DNA from: Mastigocoleus testarum BC008
GTDB taxonomy: Bacteria; Cyanobacteriota; Cyanobacteriia; Cyanobacteriales; Nostocaceae
DNA: 56,863 nucleotides
NCBI RefSeq assembly: GCF_001456025.1
Contig: NZ_LMTZ01000102.1
Location: 27,387 to 84,249, forward strand
Direction: 5' to 3'
Shown here: piece by piece, positions 1 to 8,673 of the stretch
Numbering within the stretch: the first letter of the stretch is position 1
Layout of the letters: each line of letters opens with the position of its first letter
Notes under the pieces: model-generated
Seen by the model: only the letters and a program-made list of their open reading frames with translations
Database searches by the model: none
What the model was told of the DNA's origin: nothing
Position numbers and translations under genes: made by a program

Positions 1-30
1 AGCGCTTTAGCGCTAAAGCGCTACTACTAG
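1..30. repeat. AGCGCT-rich palindromic repeat at the window edge
   Basis: Nested palindromes built from AGCGCT and TTTAGCGCTAAA open the window. The stretch GCGCTAAAGCGCTACTAC (about 13-29) matches, with one change, the right arm of the inverted repeat near 47705-47723. It is therefore a copy of a dispersed repeat cut by the window edge. Confidence 0.6.
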
Positions 31-62
31 CCAAATACAGATATTTTATATTTATTTGCACA

Positions 63-89
63 GTTTACTTTTTTCTCGCCTACTTACTT
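63..89 (+). repeat. Terminal inverted match, left copy
   Basis: These 27 nt match the reverse complement of the last 27 nt of the window (56837-56863) at 26 of 27 positions. Since the match runs exactly to the right edge, it is most simply a dispersed repeat at which a contig ended. Nothing resembling a transposase lies beside either copy. Confidence 0.6.
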
Positions 90-192
90 CGCAGTAGTTA
101 TAACAGTCGCCATAATTTTTAGAACTTTTTTGTTCCCCATTCCCTTTAAACCAAAATATAATGTTCTAAATTCATATCTTGGAAAGTAAAAC

Positions 193-1035
193 TTGAATAA
201 ACAATCTTCTTTCAGTGGAAAGCTCTTAGCATCTGCCATCTTGGTAGTATTGCTCTTTTTGATTGGATTTAATAGTTTTGTTATTCTCAATCCCGGTCAA
301 GCGGGGGTTATGAGTATTTTAGGGAAAGCTAGAGATGGAGTTTTACTAGAGGGAATTCATTTTAAGCCGCCTTTGGTTTCTGTTGTAGATATCTACGACT
401 TGACCGTGCAAAAATTTGAAGTCCCAGCACAAAGCTCAACTAAAGACCTTCAAGATTTATCAGCTCGTTTTGCGATTAACTTTCGCCTCGATCCCCTGTC
501 AGTTGTAGAGATACGTAGGACTCAAGGGACTTTGGCAAATATTGTTTCTAAAATTATTGCTCCCCAAACCCAAGAATCTTTTAAAATTGCTGCTGCGAGG
601 AGAACAGTAGAAGAAGCCATCACTAAAAGAAATGAACTCAAGCGAGATTTTGATGATGCTTTAAGTGAAAGGCTTGAAAAGTATGGAATTTTTGTCCTGG
701 ATACCAGTGTTGTAGATTTAGATTTTTCCCCAGAATTTGCTAAAGCAGTGGAAGAAAAACAAATTGCTGAGCAGAGAGCCAAAAGAGCTATTTACGTTGC
801 TCAAGAAGCAGAGCAAGAAGCACAGGCTGATGTCAACCGTGCAAAAGGTAAAGCAGAGGCTCAAAGGTTGTTAGCTGAAACTTTAAAAGCCCAAGGTGGT
901 CAATTAGTGCTCCAAAAAGAAGCCATTCAAGCTTGGAGAGAAGGTGGTTCTCAAATGCCCAAAGTGTTAGTAATGGGAGGAGAAGATCAAACATCGGTTC
1001 CTTTTCTACTGAATCTTGACGATATTCAGCGATAA
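193..1035 (+). CDS. Prohibitin/SPFH-family membrane protein
   Basis: A 280-residue protein with one N-terminal membrane anchor (about residues 9-31) followed by an SPFH/prohibitin domain (about 30-210; ILNPGQAGVMSILGKARDG and the VVEIRRTQGT region). A charged Ala/Glu/Lys-rich coiled coil follows (about 180-235), as is typical of prohibitins. The family forms large ring-shaped membrane scaffolds that modulate membrane proteases and microdomain organisation. Here it would sit in the thylakoid or plasma membrane. The start is TTG at 193, with GGAAAG about 6 nt upstream; no ATG lies earlier in frame. It has no obvious operon partner. The family call is firm; the specific role is unknown. Confidence 0.9.
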   Translation: MNKQSSFSGKLLASAILVVLLFLIGFNSFVILNPGQAGVMSILGKARDGVLLEGIHFKPPLVSVVDIYDLTVQKFEVPAQSSTKDLQDLSARFAINFRLDPLSVVEIRRTQGTLANIVSKIIAPQTQESFKIAAARRTVEEAITKRNELKRDFDDALSERLEKYGIFVLDTSVVDLDFSPEFAKAVEEKQIAEQRAKRAIYVAQEAEQEAQADVNRAKGKAEAQRLLAETLKAQGGQLVLQKEAIQAWREGGSQMPKVLVMGGEDQTSVPFLLNLDDIQR

Positions 1036-1132
1036 CTTTAATGGCTGCTTAGAATCCTTAGATTGACACTCCTCAGTTCCATAAGGACGGGGCTTTAAAC
1101 CGAGTTTTTCTGGTAAATTTTAAGCGATTTTT

Positions 1133-1335
1133 ATGAAAATTCAAGCTTTAAATATTAAGATTGGCAATCGCATTACTGTCTACATAAGAAACAGCTATGT
1201 ACGGTAAAACGCATCTCTAATCCCGATCCAAGTAGCATTATTGTACTGCTAGTATTTCTTGGTGATAATTATCGCTATTCAAATTCAGGTGTAATTAGAT
1301 TTAAATCAGAAGCTTTAGTAAAATTGGTCAACTAA
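1133..1335 (+). pseudogene. Small frameshifted ORF, function unknown
   Basis: ATG at 1133 opens a frame reading MKIQALNIKIGNRITVYIRN and running to a TAA at 1205-1207. A second frame (starting around 1201) continues with TVKRISNPDPSSIIVLLVFL and stops at 1333-1335. Read through one frameshift near 1200, the two give a coherent basic protein of about 67 residues. This suggests either a decayed small gene or a sequencing error. Its 3' end overlaps the stop of the convergent pentapeptide gene by 4 nt. I do not recognise the family. Confidence 0.35.
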
Positions 1336-2084
1336 CATGTTCTAATTCCTTGATATAAACCTAAACTTTCCCGGAAATCCTCATCATATTGAGCATCTTC
1401 CCAATTTCGCGTGGACTGAATTTGCTCCACAGATAAATTCTCAGCCCCCACAAAGTTTGCTCCTTTGAGATTCGCCCCTATCAACTTTGTTTCTTGGAGA
1501 TTTGCTCCTGTGAAACTTGCTCCCCTAAGGTTAGTCCATTTCAAATCAGCTTTGGTTAGATCGGCTTCCTGTAGATTTGCTCCAAACAAATATGCACTTA
1601 ATAAATGAGCTTGATTTAACTTAGCTTTAGAAAAATTAGCCTCATAGAAATAAGATCCCATTGCTTCCACTTCGTATAGGTTTGCTTGACTCAAGTCAGC
1701 ATTATTCAAATGAGCTTCCATCAGATTTGCAAAACAAAGATTACTTCGGCTCAACTTTGCTAAATTAAAATCCGTATCTTTCAAATTAGCCCCTTGCAAA
1801 TCAGTTCCGATCAGATTTGCATTTGCGATCGCAGCACCTTTGAGATTAGCTTCACTCAAATTAGCACCAATCAAATTAGCTCCTGAAAGATTCGCCCGCA
1901 TTAGTTTAGCACCCCTCAAATCTGCCAAACTAAAATTAACTCCGCTGAGATTTTCTCCAATCAGTTGAATTTGAGCAAGATTAGCACTTACAAAATCCAA
2001 CTCGACTTGGGGATTGTTTTTTCTCCACTCAACCCATTTAAATTTGCCGAAATTAAGCAAAGCCAGATGCTCTCGATTAGCCAT
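1332..2084 (-). CDS. Pentapeptide-repeat protein
   Basis: A 250-residue protein in which most of residues about 25-225 follow the A(D/N)LXX five-residue repeat (for example GANLSEANLKGAAIANANL and TKADLKWTNLRGASF). This predicts a right-handed quadrilateral beta-helix. There is no signal peptide or membrane segment, so it is probably cytosolic. The family is very abundant in cyanobacteria and mostly lacks assigned roles. The gene starts 10 nt after the stop of ccmP on the same strand, so the two are probably cotranscribed. A link to carboxysome function is only suggested by this arrangement. The N-terminal 23 residues (MANREHLALLNFGKFKW...) are not repeats and may act as a cap. Confidence 0.93.
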   Translation of the reverse strand: MANREHLALLNFGKFKWVEWRKNNPQVELDFVSANLAQIQLIGENLSGVNFSLADLRGAKLMRANLSGANLIGANLSEANLKGAAIANANLIGTDLQGANLKDTDFNLAKLSRSNLCFANLMEAHLNNADLSQANLYEVEAMGSYFYEANFSKAKLNQAHLLSAYLFGANLQEADLTKADLKWTNLRGASFTGANLQETKLIGANLKGANFVGAENLSVEQIQSTRNWEDAQYDEDFRESLGLYQGIRTC

Positions 2085-2094
2085 TTATTCTCCT

Positions 2095-2736
2095 TTACTC
2101 CTGTCCCACAAGGGATTTTGTCCCTCTACCAGCAACATTTTCAATCGCCGCTAATGCTCCCTGCGCACCAGCGAGAATGTCTTGTTCTTGTCCACCCAAG
2201 TACAATCTTCCAAAACTTCCCACAGGTTGGACTGAAAGAATATTAATTGCAGCTGCTTTTTCCGCTTCATTTGCAGCAAGTGCAGCATACGCAGCTGGTT
2301 GAACTTCTAATATGTACAGCGTTTGTCCAGCAAGTAGCATCTGTCCCCGTCGATTTCTATTTATAAGCTGTGTTTGATAAGCATCAATATTGCGAATAAT
2401 TTGGCTGGAAACAACTTGTGGTTTGAGAGAGTCACCTTTCTCAACTCCCAAAGCCGCCAAAATTGCTTGACCTGCGGTTCTAGTTTCCCCTTGGGAACTT
2501 GAATGTACTTCCAACAGACCATAAAGTCGTTCCACAACCAAAGCTCCCGGACGAACAGAAGCTGACTTAAGGGCTACATCTGTAATTCGATTAATTTCAA
2601 TTCCAGGAGAAATTTCAATCCAAAGTGACGTATCTCCTGGTAATGGTAAAAAACCTTGGGCTACAGTTCCCATATATGCTGCATGTTGAGGTTGCAAGTT
2701 ATCGAGGTATACGAAACTTCGCAGTTCTACTCCCAA
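2095..2736 (-). CDS. ccmP: Carboxysome shell protein CcmP (tandem BMC, trimer-forming)
   Basis: About 213 residues with two bacterial-microcompartment (BMC) domains. The first is around residues 3-100 (VELRSFVYLDNLQPQHAAYM) and the second around 105-205 (LYILEVQPAAYAALAANEAE). The sequence fits CcmP, which forms pseudohexameric trimers that stack face to face and are thought to gate metabolite passage through the beta-carboxysome shell. The longest open frame begins at 2796, but the family start (MGVELRS) corresponds to TTG at 2736, with GGAGAG about 8 nt upstream. I chose that start. As in other cyanobacteria, ccmP lies away from the main ccm operon. The pentapeptide gene follows after 10 nt. 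Confidence 0.85.
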   Translation of the reverse strand: MGVELRSFVYLDNLQPQHAAYMGTVAQGFLPLPGDTSLWIEISPGIEINRITDVALKSASVRPGALVVERLYGLLEVHSSSQGETRTAGQAILAALGVEKGDSLKPQVVSSQIIRNIDAYQTQLINRNRRGQMLLAGQTLYILEVQPAAYAALAANEAEKAAAINILSVQPVGSFGRLYLGGQEQDILAGAQGALAAIENVAGRGTKSLVGQE

Positions 2737-2828
2737 GGTTGTTTCTCTCCGTAGTATGAAGACTGATAATCTTATGTTTGCTTGAATACCTATCATACCT
2801 TTGATTTGGGAGCCAGAGGAAGGGAGAA

Positions 2829-2887
2829 GTCAGAAGTCAGGAGTCAGGAGTCAGGAGTCGTAGAGACGTAGCATGCTACGTCTCTAC
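2829..2887. repeat. Heptamer tract plus perfect 28-bp palindrome
   Basis: A short tandem AGTCAGG/AGTCAGA tract (2829-2859) is followed by a perfect palindrome at 2860-2887 with arms GTAGAGACGTAGCA. The palindrome belongs to the family also seen at 8646, 9393, 29769 and 45049. It lies upstream of ccmP and downstream of the SLH/FAD gene, where it could act as a hairpin terminator, although no T-run follows on the minus-strand side. Confidence 0.7.
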
Positions 2888-2939
2888 AGGAGTAAGGAGT
2901 TAAAACAGACCGTTTCTTTGCGGACAAGCAGGAGTTACT

Positions 2940-2992
2940 CACCACCAATTACCAATTACCCATTACCCATTACCAATTACCAATTACCCATT
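2940..2992. repeat. Tandem ATTACC(C/A) heptamer tract
   Basis: Repeated CAATTAC/CCATTAC units abut the stop codon of the SLH/FAD gene. The same units occur at 5310-5383, 9470-9490, 12350-12390, 41262-41320 and 45009-45146. They fit the short tandemly repeated repetitive (STRR) sequences known from heterocystous cyanobacteria. Confidence 0.75.
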
Positions 2993-5247
2993 TAAGCCAT
3001 TTGATTTTCAAAAATACCCAACTGCTGAGCTTGTGCGAGGTAATTCATGCCATATATTTTTGGTAAACGTTGGGTTTGAAGTAAAACTTCTCGCACCTCA
3101 CCGTTGGAAATATCTGCAAGTTTACCTCTGTTAGATAGCGCGATCGCACAAGCAATTCCAATCCCTTGTCCCACACCGCAGTTAAACTCGACAATTCTCC
3201 CAGCAGAGGAAGCATAACCTTCAAATCCAGAAGCAGGGCTGACAACTGCAAGGTTAGGTACATTTTTTACTAAAGCGTGTTGAATCCCAAAATTAAATAG
3301 TGGTTTTTGGGGATGTAAAAGAGCCTCCGTTTCAAATCCCTTTTCAAGTGCCCGATCGCCTAAACCTTTTATACCTCCACGAATATCGAAATGATAGCTA
3401 AAAGAGCCCAAAGCTTCTTCCATAGGTACTCCACCAGAAAGCATATCTGCTCCTGTTAGAGGTCTCACTACTCCAGTAATATTACCAGCATGACGGATGT
3501 ATAATTCATGCGCTGGAATCGCTTCTACCGCACCTAGACTCTTAAACCATTGACCGACAAAATACATCTCCTGCTGCATGTTAGATGTGGGTATTGCTTT
3601 TTGTCTGGCTAAGTTTTCGGCTTGGTCAGCGTCAACATCAAAAAGTAGAGCATTCCAAGACAGAGTACTGGGATTTAAAATTGCCACATTGCCATTATCA
3701 AGAATACTCCCACTGCTTTCTAAAGATAATGTAGTTCCTCGAAAACCATGATATGCGATCGATAAAGCTCTGGAACGAACATCGATATAGTCTCTACCGG
3801 CATACATGGTTTTCAAATTGCCATTCTCATCAGTCAGGCTATTTCTGAGGTTATCAGCAAATTCAGATTTATTACCAGCAGCAATATTAATCCAGCTTTG
3901 GGCTTGGGTGTCTGAAAGATTAGTGAAACGTTTTAGGTATTGACTTTCAACGTTCTTAATTCTATCTACACTTAAACCTTTTGTTTGAAAAGTTAAAGTT
4001 ACTGATAATTCTGAATTTGGTAAACCAAAAGTCTCAAAGCCTTTAAGTTTTTTCACACCAGCAAACTGAGCTAATTCAGCGTTGACCGTACTATCAATAA
4101 ATTGTGTTGCGGTGTAAGTTTCACCCTTAGTTAACTTAATCCCAGTTATTCGACCGTCATCTATCTTAATTACCGATTCGATTTCGATATTATCAAGAAT
4201 ATCGGCTCTGACCTCTTGCAACATTTGACGTAAAGCAGTGCTCCCATCTTCGGGGTCTAAAGCTATTTGATAAACTCCGGAGCGTCTGAGAAATTCTTGA
4301 TAGATCGCCGGTGAATCACCGAAAATATCCAAATCATATTGGGAACGAATAGAAGAAGGAACAGCAGAACGATCCAAATAAGATAAAGCTCCCCGGATTA
4401 AATGACCACCAATTCCAAGTTGAGAATTTCCCTTAAATAGTAATAAACTGCGGGGATATTTGCCCATGCGACGATAGTATTCTCGCCCCGCACACACCAA
4501 ACTTAAAACACCAGGAACCTCATCACCAAAACAGATAATGTCATATTCTCGAACAATATTATTTTCTGGGTTTGGGCTTGTTATTGGAGAAGTTGTTATT
4601 GGAGAAGTTGTTGCTGGAGAGGTTGCAATGGAAGAAGCCGTTGCTGATACTAAATATTCAGAATCAATTTTACTTGCTTCTCCTAAATGAACCAGAGCTT
4701 GATAAACAAATACAGCAATATCTGCGCGAGTCGCCACTAAACTTGGATTGAGTAACTTAATGTTCGGGTAACTTGCAACTACTCTCACCTTAGTAGCAAT
4801 TGCGATCCCCACTTTGGCATAATCTGGAATTTGTTCGTAATCCTGATAAATTTGCGGTAATTTGCTTTCCAATTCACTATTAATAGTGTCAGTTAATCCC
4901 AGACCACTAATAATAGAAATTAGAGCATTGACCCGCATGATTCGAGTTGAAGGGCGAAACTGATGATTCGGGAATCCGCTAATGAAAGCAGTTTCGTAAG
5001 ACTTTTGGATCGCCGAAAATGCCCAATGATTTGTAGGAACATCAACAAAAGGTATATGTTCGCGTCTACGAGGAATTTGGTAAAAAGCTGTAGTAACAAT
5101 AGCAGCAAACTCAGCTCTGGTTACTGAGTTATCCGGAAGAAATCTACCATTGGGATAACCATTGACAATTCCTCGTTGCGCTAAAGCCTCAATGAATGGA
5201 CGCGCCCAATGGTTTTGAACATCTGGAAAACTAGTGGAAGATACCAT
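2992..5247 (-). CDS. SLH-domain protein fused to FAD-dependent oxidoreductase
   Basis: About 751 residues from ATG at 5247, which has GGGAGG 5 nt upstream; a TTG at 5259 would overlap that Shine-Dalgarno and is less likely. Three S-layer-homology (SLH) units fill residues about 5-190 (FPDVQNHWARPF, FVDVPTNHWAFS and a weaker third). A Thr/Ser/Pro linker follows at about 200-225, then a FAD-dependent oxidoreductase domain from REYDIICFGDEVPG. The nucleotide-binding loop reads GDEVPG rather than GxGxxG, as often seen in the FAD_oxidored family. SLH domains normally bind cell-wall polymers outside the cytoplasm, yet no signal peptide precedes the first SLH. Substrate is unknown. The combination is the odd feature. 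Confidence 0.85.
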   Translation of the reverse strand: MVSSTSFPDVQNHWARPFIEALAQRGIVNGYPNGRFLPDNSVTRAEFAAIVTTAFYQIPRRREHIPFVDVPTNHWAFSAIQKSYETAFISGFPNHQFRPSTRIMRVNALISIISGLGLTDTINSELESKLPQIYQDYEQIPDYAKVGIAIATKVRVVASYPNIKLLNPSLVATRADIAVFVYQALVHLGEASKIDSEYLVSATASSIATSPATTSPITTSPITSPNPENNIVREYDIICFGDEVPGVLSLVCAGREYYRRMGKYPRSLLLFKGNSQLGIGGHLIRGALSYLDRSAVPSSIRSQYDLDIFGDSPAIYQEFLRRSGVYQIALDPEDGSTALRQMLQEVRADILDNIEIESVIKIDDGRITGIKLTKGETYTATQFIDSTVNAELAQFAGVKKLKGFETFGLPNSELSVTLTFQTKGLSVDRIKNVESQYLKRFTNLSDTQAQSWINIAAGNKSEFADNLRNSLTDENGNLKTMYAGRDYIDVRSRALSIAYHGFRGTTLSLESSGSILDNGNVAILNPSTLSWNALLFDVDADQAENLARQKAIPTSNMQQEMYFVGQWFKSLGAVEAIPAHELYIRHAGNITGVVRPLTGADMLSGGVPMEEALGSFSYHFDIRGGIKGLGDRALEKGFETEALLHPQKPLFNFGIQHALVKNVPNLAVVSPASGFEGYASSAGRIVEFNCGVGQGIGIACAIALSNRGKLADISNGEVREVLLQTQRLPKIYGMNYLAQAQQLGIFENQMA

Positions 5248-5309
5248 AACCCCTCCCAATAATTTTGTATATTTTATTGGTTTAATAACTATTTTTTCAT
5301 GCTATCGTG

Positions 5310-5492
5310 AATTGGTAATTGGTAATTGGTAATTGGTAATGGGTAATTGGTAATTGGTCATGGGTAATTGGTAATGGGTAATGCATGACTTCTGACTTCT
5401 GACTTCTGACTTCTGACTTCTGACTTCTGACTCCTGACTCATTACTTATTACTCATTACTTATTACTTATTACTCATTACTCATTACTCAAT
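5310..5492. repeat. Long composite heptamer repeat tract
   Basis: Three blocks in series: GGTAATT/GGTAATG units (5310-5383), then (T)GACTTCT units (5387-5440), then TTACTCA/TTACTTA units (5440-5492). This matches the STRR class of heptanucleotide repeats. The tract separates the divergent SLH/FAD and DUF2996 genes. Confidence 0.85.
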
Positions 5493-5593
5493 CCTTCCCC
5501 TATGCCAAAATGAGAATGATCGATAAACTCAAAGGTAGCTTCTTCTAAACCGGAGAATTGCTATCTTAGTGAGATAAAGGATTAACTCAACTA

Positions 5594-6130
5594 ATGGCAG
5601 AAGAAAACAAGCAAAACAAACCTGCTTCTTCAGATGCGGAAGCTTCCAAATCTAAGCCTGCTGAAGCTGAAGCAAAACCCGCAGCAGCCAAACCTGCAGC
5701 AGCTAAAAGCGAGAAACCTCCTGCAGCAGCCAAAAAACCTAAAAAAGAAAAGCCCCCAGCGCTGGAAGATAAGCCATTTGCGGAGTTTATGGAAAAAATT
5801 TATGTTCCAGCCGTAGAAAAAGCAATGACTGGTAAGGGGGTAGAAGATTTACAGTTATCTTTTGCGAAACAAAAAGTTCCCATTGTTGGTTTTGAAAGTG
5901 CTGGAGAATGCTGGCAAGTTGAAGGTCGTTGGTATGATGGTCAACGTCAGTTCAACTTATATTTCCCTGATGAAGATATTAAGGGTAAAAAAGGATTCTC
6001 CTGTAATGAAGGTAAAAAACCAAGTACTATGGAATCTTTTTTGATTGACGAACGTAGAATCACCCTGGATCTAATGGTATTTGGGTTGATGCAGCGTTTA
6101 AATGGTCAAAAGTGGTTGGGAATCAACTAA
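5594..6130 (+). CDS. DUF2996 family protein
   Basis: A 178-residue soluble protein. Residues 1-58 are low-complexity Ala/Lys/Pro/Glu (AEAKPAAAKPAAAKSEKPP) and probably disordered. Residues 60-178 are the conserved DUF2996 domain (FMEKIYVPAVEKAMTGKGVE; GRWYDGQRQFNLYFPDED; MQRLNGQKWLGIN). The family is restricted to cyanobacteria and plastids. I cannot assign a function from sequence alone. AAAGGA lies about 12 nt before the ATG. The gene converges on the TM2 gene with only 5 nt between their stop codons. Confidence 0.88.
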   Translation: MAEENKQNKPASSDAEASKSKPAEAEAKPAAAKPAAAKSEKPPAAAKKPKKEKPPALEDKPFAEFMEKIYVPAVEKAMTGKGVEDLQLSFAKQKVPIVGFESAGECWQVEGRWYDGQRQFNLYFPDEDIKGKKGFSCNEGKKPSTMESFLIDERRITLDLMVFGLMQRLNGQKWLGIN

Positions 6131-6135
6131 CTCAA

Positions 6136-6669
6136 CTAACTCAACTCATGAAAATTGTAGATAACGGCTCCGTTATGTGGGTCGTTATCTATACTTACAT
6201 AACCCGACTTCATCATTTCTTTTAAGGTTGTTTCAACTTCTTCAAAGGTCGCTTCTGTTTCCAAAACGCCCTTAGTTACGGATATCTTACCGCCATTTTT
6301 TTCCGCAGCTTTCAATAATCTCAAATTTAGTGGCTTTGTTTCTTCTTTTTTGGGAGATTCGTAAACTTGAGATGTGGTTACTGGAACGTCTAAAGGAACA
6401 CCAAAGCGAGAAACTCCTGCTTTAAGCTTAAGTCTGGCTTCAGCTTCATCAACCATATCAGGTATTAAAAACAAGTCTACAAACTGCCCAACACCAAGAA
6501 TACCCCAAGTAAATAGCCATAATAAGCCAGTACCTATCTTACCGTTATATAAACGGTGTAAACCGCTCAAACCAAAAAAGTGTGCGGCAGTTAAAATATA
6601 GGATGCAAGCAAGCGCTCTTGATGCGATTGAGTTTTTTTGCTGTCATTAACGTCACTTTTTGCCTTCAT
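6136..6669 (-). CDS. TM2-domain membrane protein
   Basis: A 177-residue protein. Residues about 20-68 form a TM2 domain of two hydrophobic segments (YILTAAHFFGLSGLHRLYNG and GLLWLFTWGILGVGQFVDLF) with the typical G-H-R-Y and D-hydrophobic features. The soluble C-terminal half (about 110-177) reads like a small winged-helix-type module (LRLLKAAEKNGGKISVTKGV, ...TLKEMMKSGYVSIDN). That last point is inference from its helix-helix-strand pattern. No function is known for this combination. Confidence 0.85.
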   Translation of the reverse strand: MKAKSDVNDSKKTQSHQERLLASYILTAAHFFGLSGLHRLYNGKIGTGLLWLFTWGILGVGQFVDLFLIPDMVDEAEARLKLKAGVSRFGVPLDVPVTTSQVYESPKKEETKPLNLRLLKAAEKNGGKISVTKGVLETEATFEEVETTLKEMMKSGYVSIDNDPHNGAVIYNFHELS

Positions 6670-7513
6670 CTGAATTTCAACCTCTTCATTTAGTTGATTT
6701 ATTAAAATAATTTCTTCGGTCGGGGGACTTTTTAGCGAACTTTCAAAATGACGATAGATGTTAATTTGTCTGGTGATCGACAGTGCGATTCAGACCTGGT
6801 AAATATAAAGTGGGAAAGCGTACAGAAATATCCAAGAATGGTTGGTATTTAAAGTCACTAAAAATTTAGATATATATTTAATTGTAATTGTTTCAATCTG
6901 GGGTTGGCACTGTTAGTTAAACTTCATAGGTGTTGATTTCTGCACTTTGTTCTGGTTGAAGAAAATGACTAATCTATAAAGATTGGTTATAGAAATTTCC
7001 TATCGCTGACATTTAGAACTGACATTTAGAGACTCGTATTTCAAAACAGTTATGGGAAAACAATCCCAAGCAATTATTTGTTTCACACTGCTGAGTGCAA
7101 ATAGAAATTGATATGTGTAATTGCTTTATATTTTGGATATCCCATAGTGCTTCTTTCCAAGCTTAAAACCCAGAAAGGTTCCGTGTTCGGAGATATGGCT
7201 ACAAAGAATTGTTTTTCTGAAGTTAAATATTGAACTCTAATTCATTGAATTCTAATTCGGTCGTTTAAAGTTAAACTAGTCTGGTCATACCGGATTAACT
7301 ACCAATCACAAACGGCAAATTCCAGAAATTTTGCGTAAATTTGCACGATTAATATTTTTGTAATTGTTGCAACTCTTAACGTTTAAATTATCGGTTCTAG
7401 TCCTTAGGGTTGGTAGACTATTGTTTATTACTTAATTTTAGACCCTGCGAAAGCATATTCTTTAGCTTTGAGGGGCATCCGCACAAAACAAAAGGAACAC
7501 AAGCGATCGCAAT
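6670..7513. other. 844-bp intergenic region upstream of acsF
   Basis: An AT-rich spacer between divergent genes. I see no credible ORF or RNA gene. It must hold promoters for the TM2 gene and acsF, but I could not pick a -35/-10 pair with confidence. Confidence 0.5.
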
Positions 7514-8590
7514 ATGGTAGATTCCCTAAAAAAACCAAGCTTTGAAGAAATGCGCCCCGGGGTAAAAATCCCGGCAAAAGAAACCTTATTAACTCCACGG
7601 TTTTACACCACCGACTTTGATGAGATGGAAAAGATGGACATCTCCGTCAACGAAGACGAATTGAGAGCCATCTTGGAAGAATTTCGTGCTGACTATAACC
7701 GCCATCATTTTGTTCGGGACGCCGAATTCGAGCAATCTTGGGAGCATATCGATGGGGAAACTCGCCAATTGTTCGTAGAATTTCTAGAACGCTCCTGTAC
7801 GGCTGAATTTTCCGGTTTCTTGCTCTATAAAGAACTCGGTCGTCGCTTGAAAGGTAAAAGCCCGGTATTAGCGGAGTGCTTCAACTTGATGTCCCGAGAT
7901 GAAGCTCGTCACGCAGGTTTCCTTAACAAAGCAATGTCAGATTTTAATCTGTCATTAGACTTGGGATTTTTAACTAAGAGTCGCAAATACACTTTCTTTA
8001 AGCCAAAATTCATCTTTTACGCCACTTATCTTTCCGAAAAGATTGGTTACTGGCGTTATATCACCATTTATCGTCATTTAGAAGCACATCCAGAAGATCG
8101 GATTTATCCAATTTTCCGTTTCTTTGAAAACTGGTGTCAGGATGAAAACCGTCATGGAGATTTCTTCGATGCGATCATGAAATCTCAACCGCAAATGCTC
8201 AATGATTGGAAAGCGCGTCTATGGTGTCGCTTCTTCCTCTTATCAGTTTTTGCGACCATGTATCTCAACGACATCCAACGTAAAGACTTTTACGCTGCTA
8301 TTGGGTTGGATGCGCGGGAATATGACATCCACGTAATTGAGAAGACCAACGAAACCGCGGGACGAGTCTTCCCTGTAATGTTAGATGTTAAAAATCCTAA
8401 ATTTTATCAATTCTTAGATACTTGTGTCAAGAATAACGATAAGCTCAGAGCTATTGTTAATTCTAAGACTCCAAAATTCCTGCAATTATTCCAAAAATTA
8501 CCTCTTTATATTTCCAATGGCGTGCAATTCTTGAAATTATATTTCATGAAGCCTTTGGATGCTAAGGCTTATGAAGGTAGCGTACGTTAA
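7514..8590 (+). CDS. acsF: Mg-protoporphyrin IX monomethyl ester (oxidative) cyclase
   Basis: A 358-residue di-iron enzyme of full family length. It catalyses the oxygen-dependent formation of the isocyclic E ring of chlorophyll, turning Mg-protoporphyrin IX monomethyl ester into divinyl protochlorophyllide, at the membrane and with Ycf54 as partner. Two ExxH iron-binding motifs are visible: DEARHAGF (E130, H133) and DENRHGDFF (E211, H214). Earlier conserved glutamates also lie in the helical bundle. A HIP1 octamer (7503-7510) lies between the AAGGAA Shine-Dalgarno-like sequence (7492-7497) and the ATG, giving an unusually long spacer of 16 nt. A palindromic terminator follows at 8646. The gene is monocistronic. 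Confidence 0.97.
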   Translation: MVDSLKKPSFEEMRPGVKIPAKETLLTPRFYTTDFDEMEKMDISVNEDELRAILEEFRADYNRHHFVRDAEFEQSWEHIDGETRQLFVEFLERSCTAEFSGFLLYKELGRRLKGKSPVLAECFNLMSRDEARHAGFLNKAMSDFNLSLDLGFLTKSRKYTFFKPKFIFYATYLSEKIGYWRYITIYRHLEAHPEDRIYPIFRFFENWCQDENRHGDFFDAIMKSQPQMLNDWKARLWCRFFLLSVFATMYLNDIQRKDFYAAIGLDAREYDIHVIEKTNETAGRVFPVMLDVKNPKFYQFLDTCVKNNDKLRAIVNSKTPKFLQLFQKLPLYISNGVQFLKLYFMKPLDAKAYEGSVR

Positions 8591-8645
8591 ACGGATTCCT
8601 TCAAGCAACTTCAGAATTCAGTCAACATAATAGTTTGACCAATAT

Positions 8646-8673
8646 GTAAAGACGCGACATGTCGCGTCTTTAC
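8646..8673 (+). terminator. Perfect 28-bp palindrome with T-run after acsF
   Basis: The arms GTAAAGACGCGACA and its exact complement form a 14-bp hairpin followed by TTTTTTA, 56 nt after the acsF stop. It would act as a Rho-independent terminator. It also belongs to the GTAGAGACG palindrome family found elsewhere in the window. Confidence 0.7.

Noticed and set aside
1063..1110. Possible IS200/IS605-type end (GACACTCC...GGACGGGGCTT) after the prohibitin-like gene
   Set aside because: It resembles fragments seen at such element ends, but there is no tnpA/tnpB sequence, no paired end and no clear hairpin.
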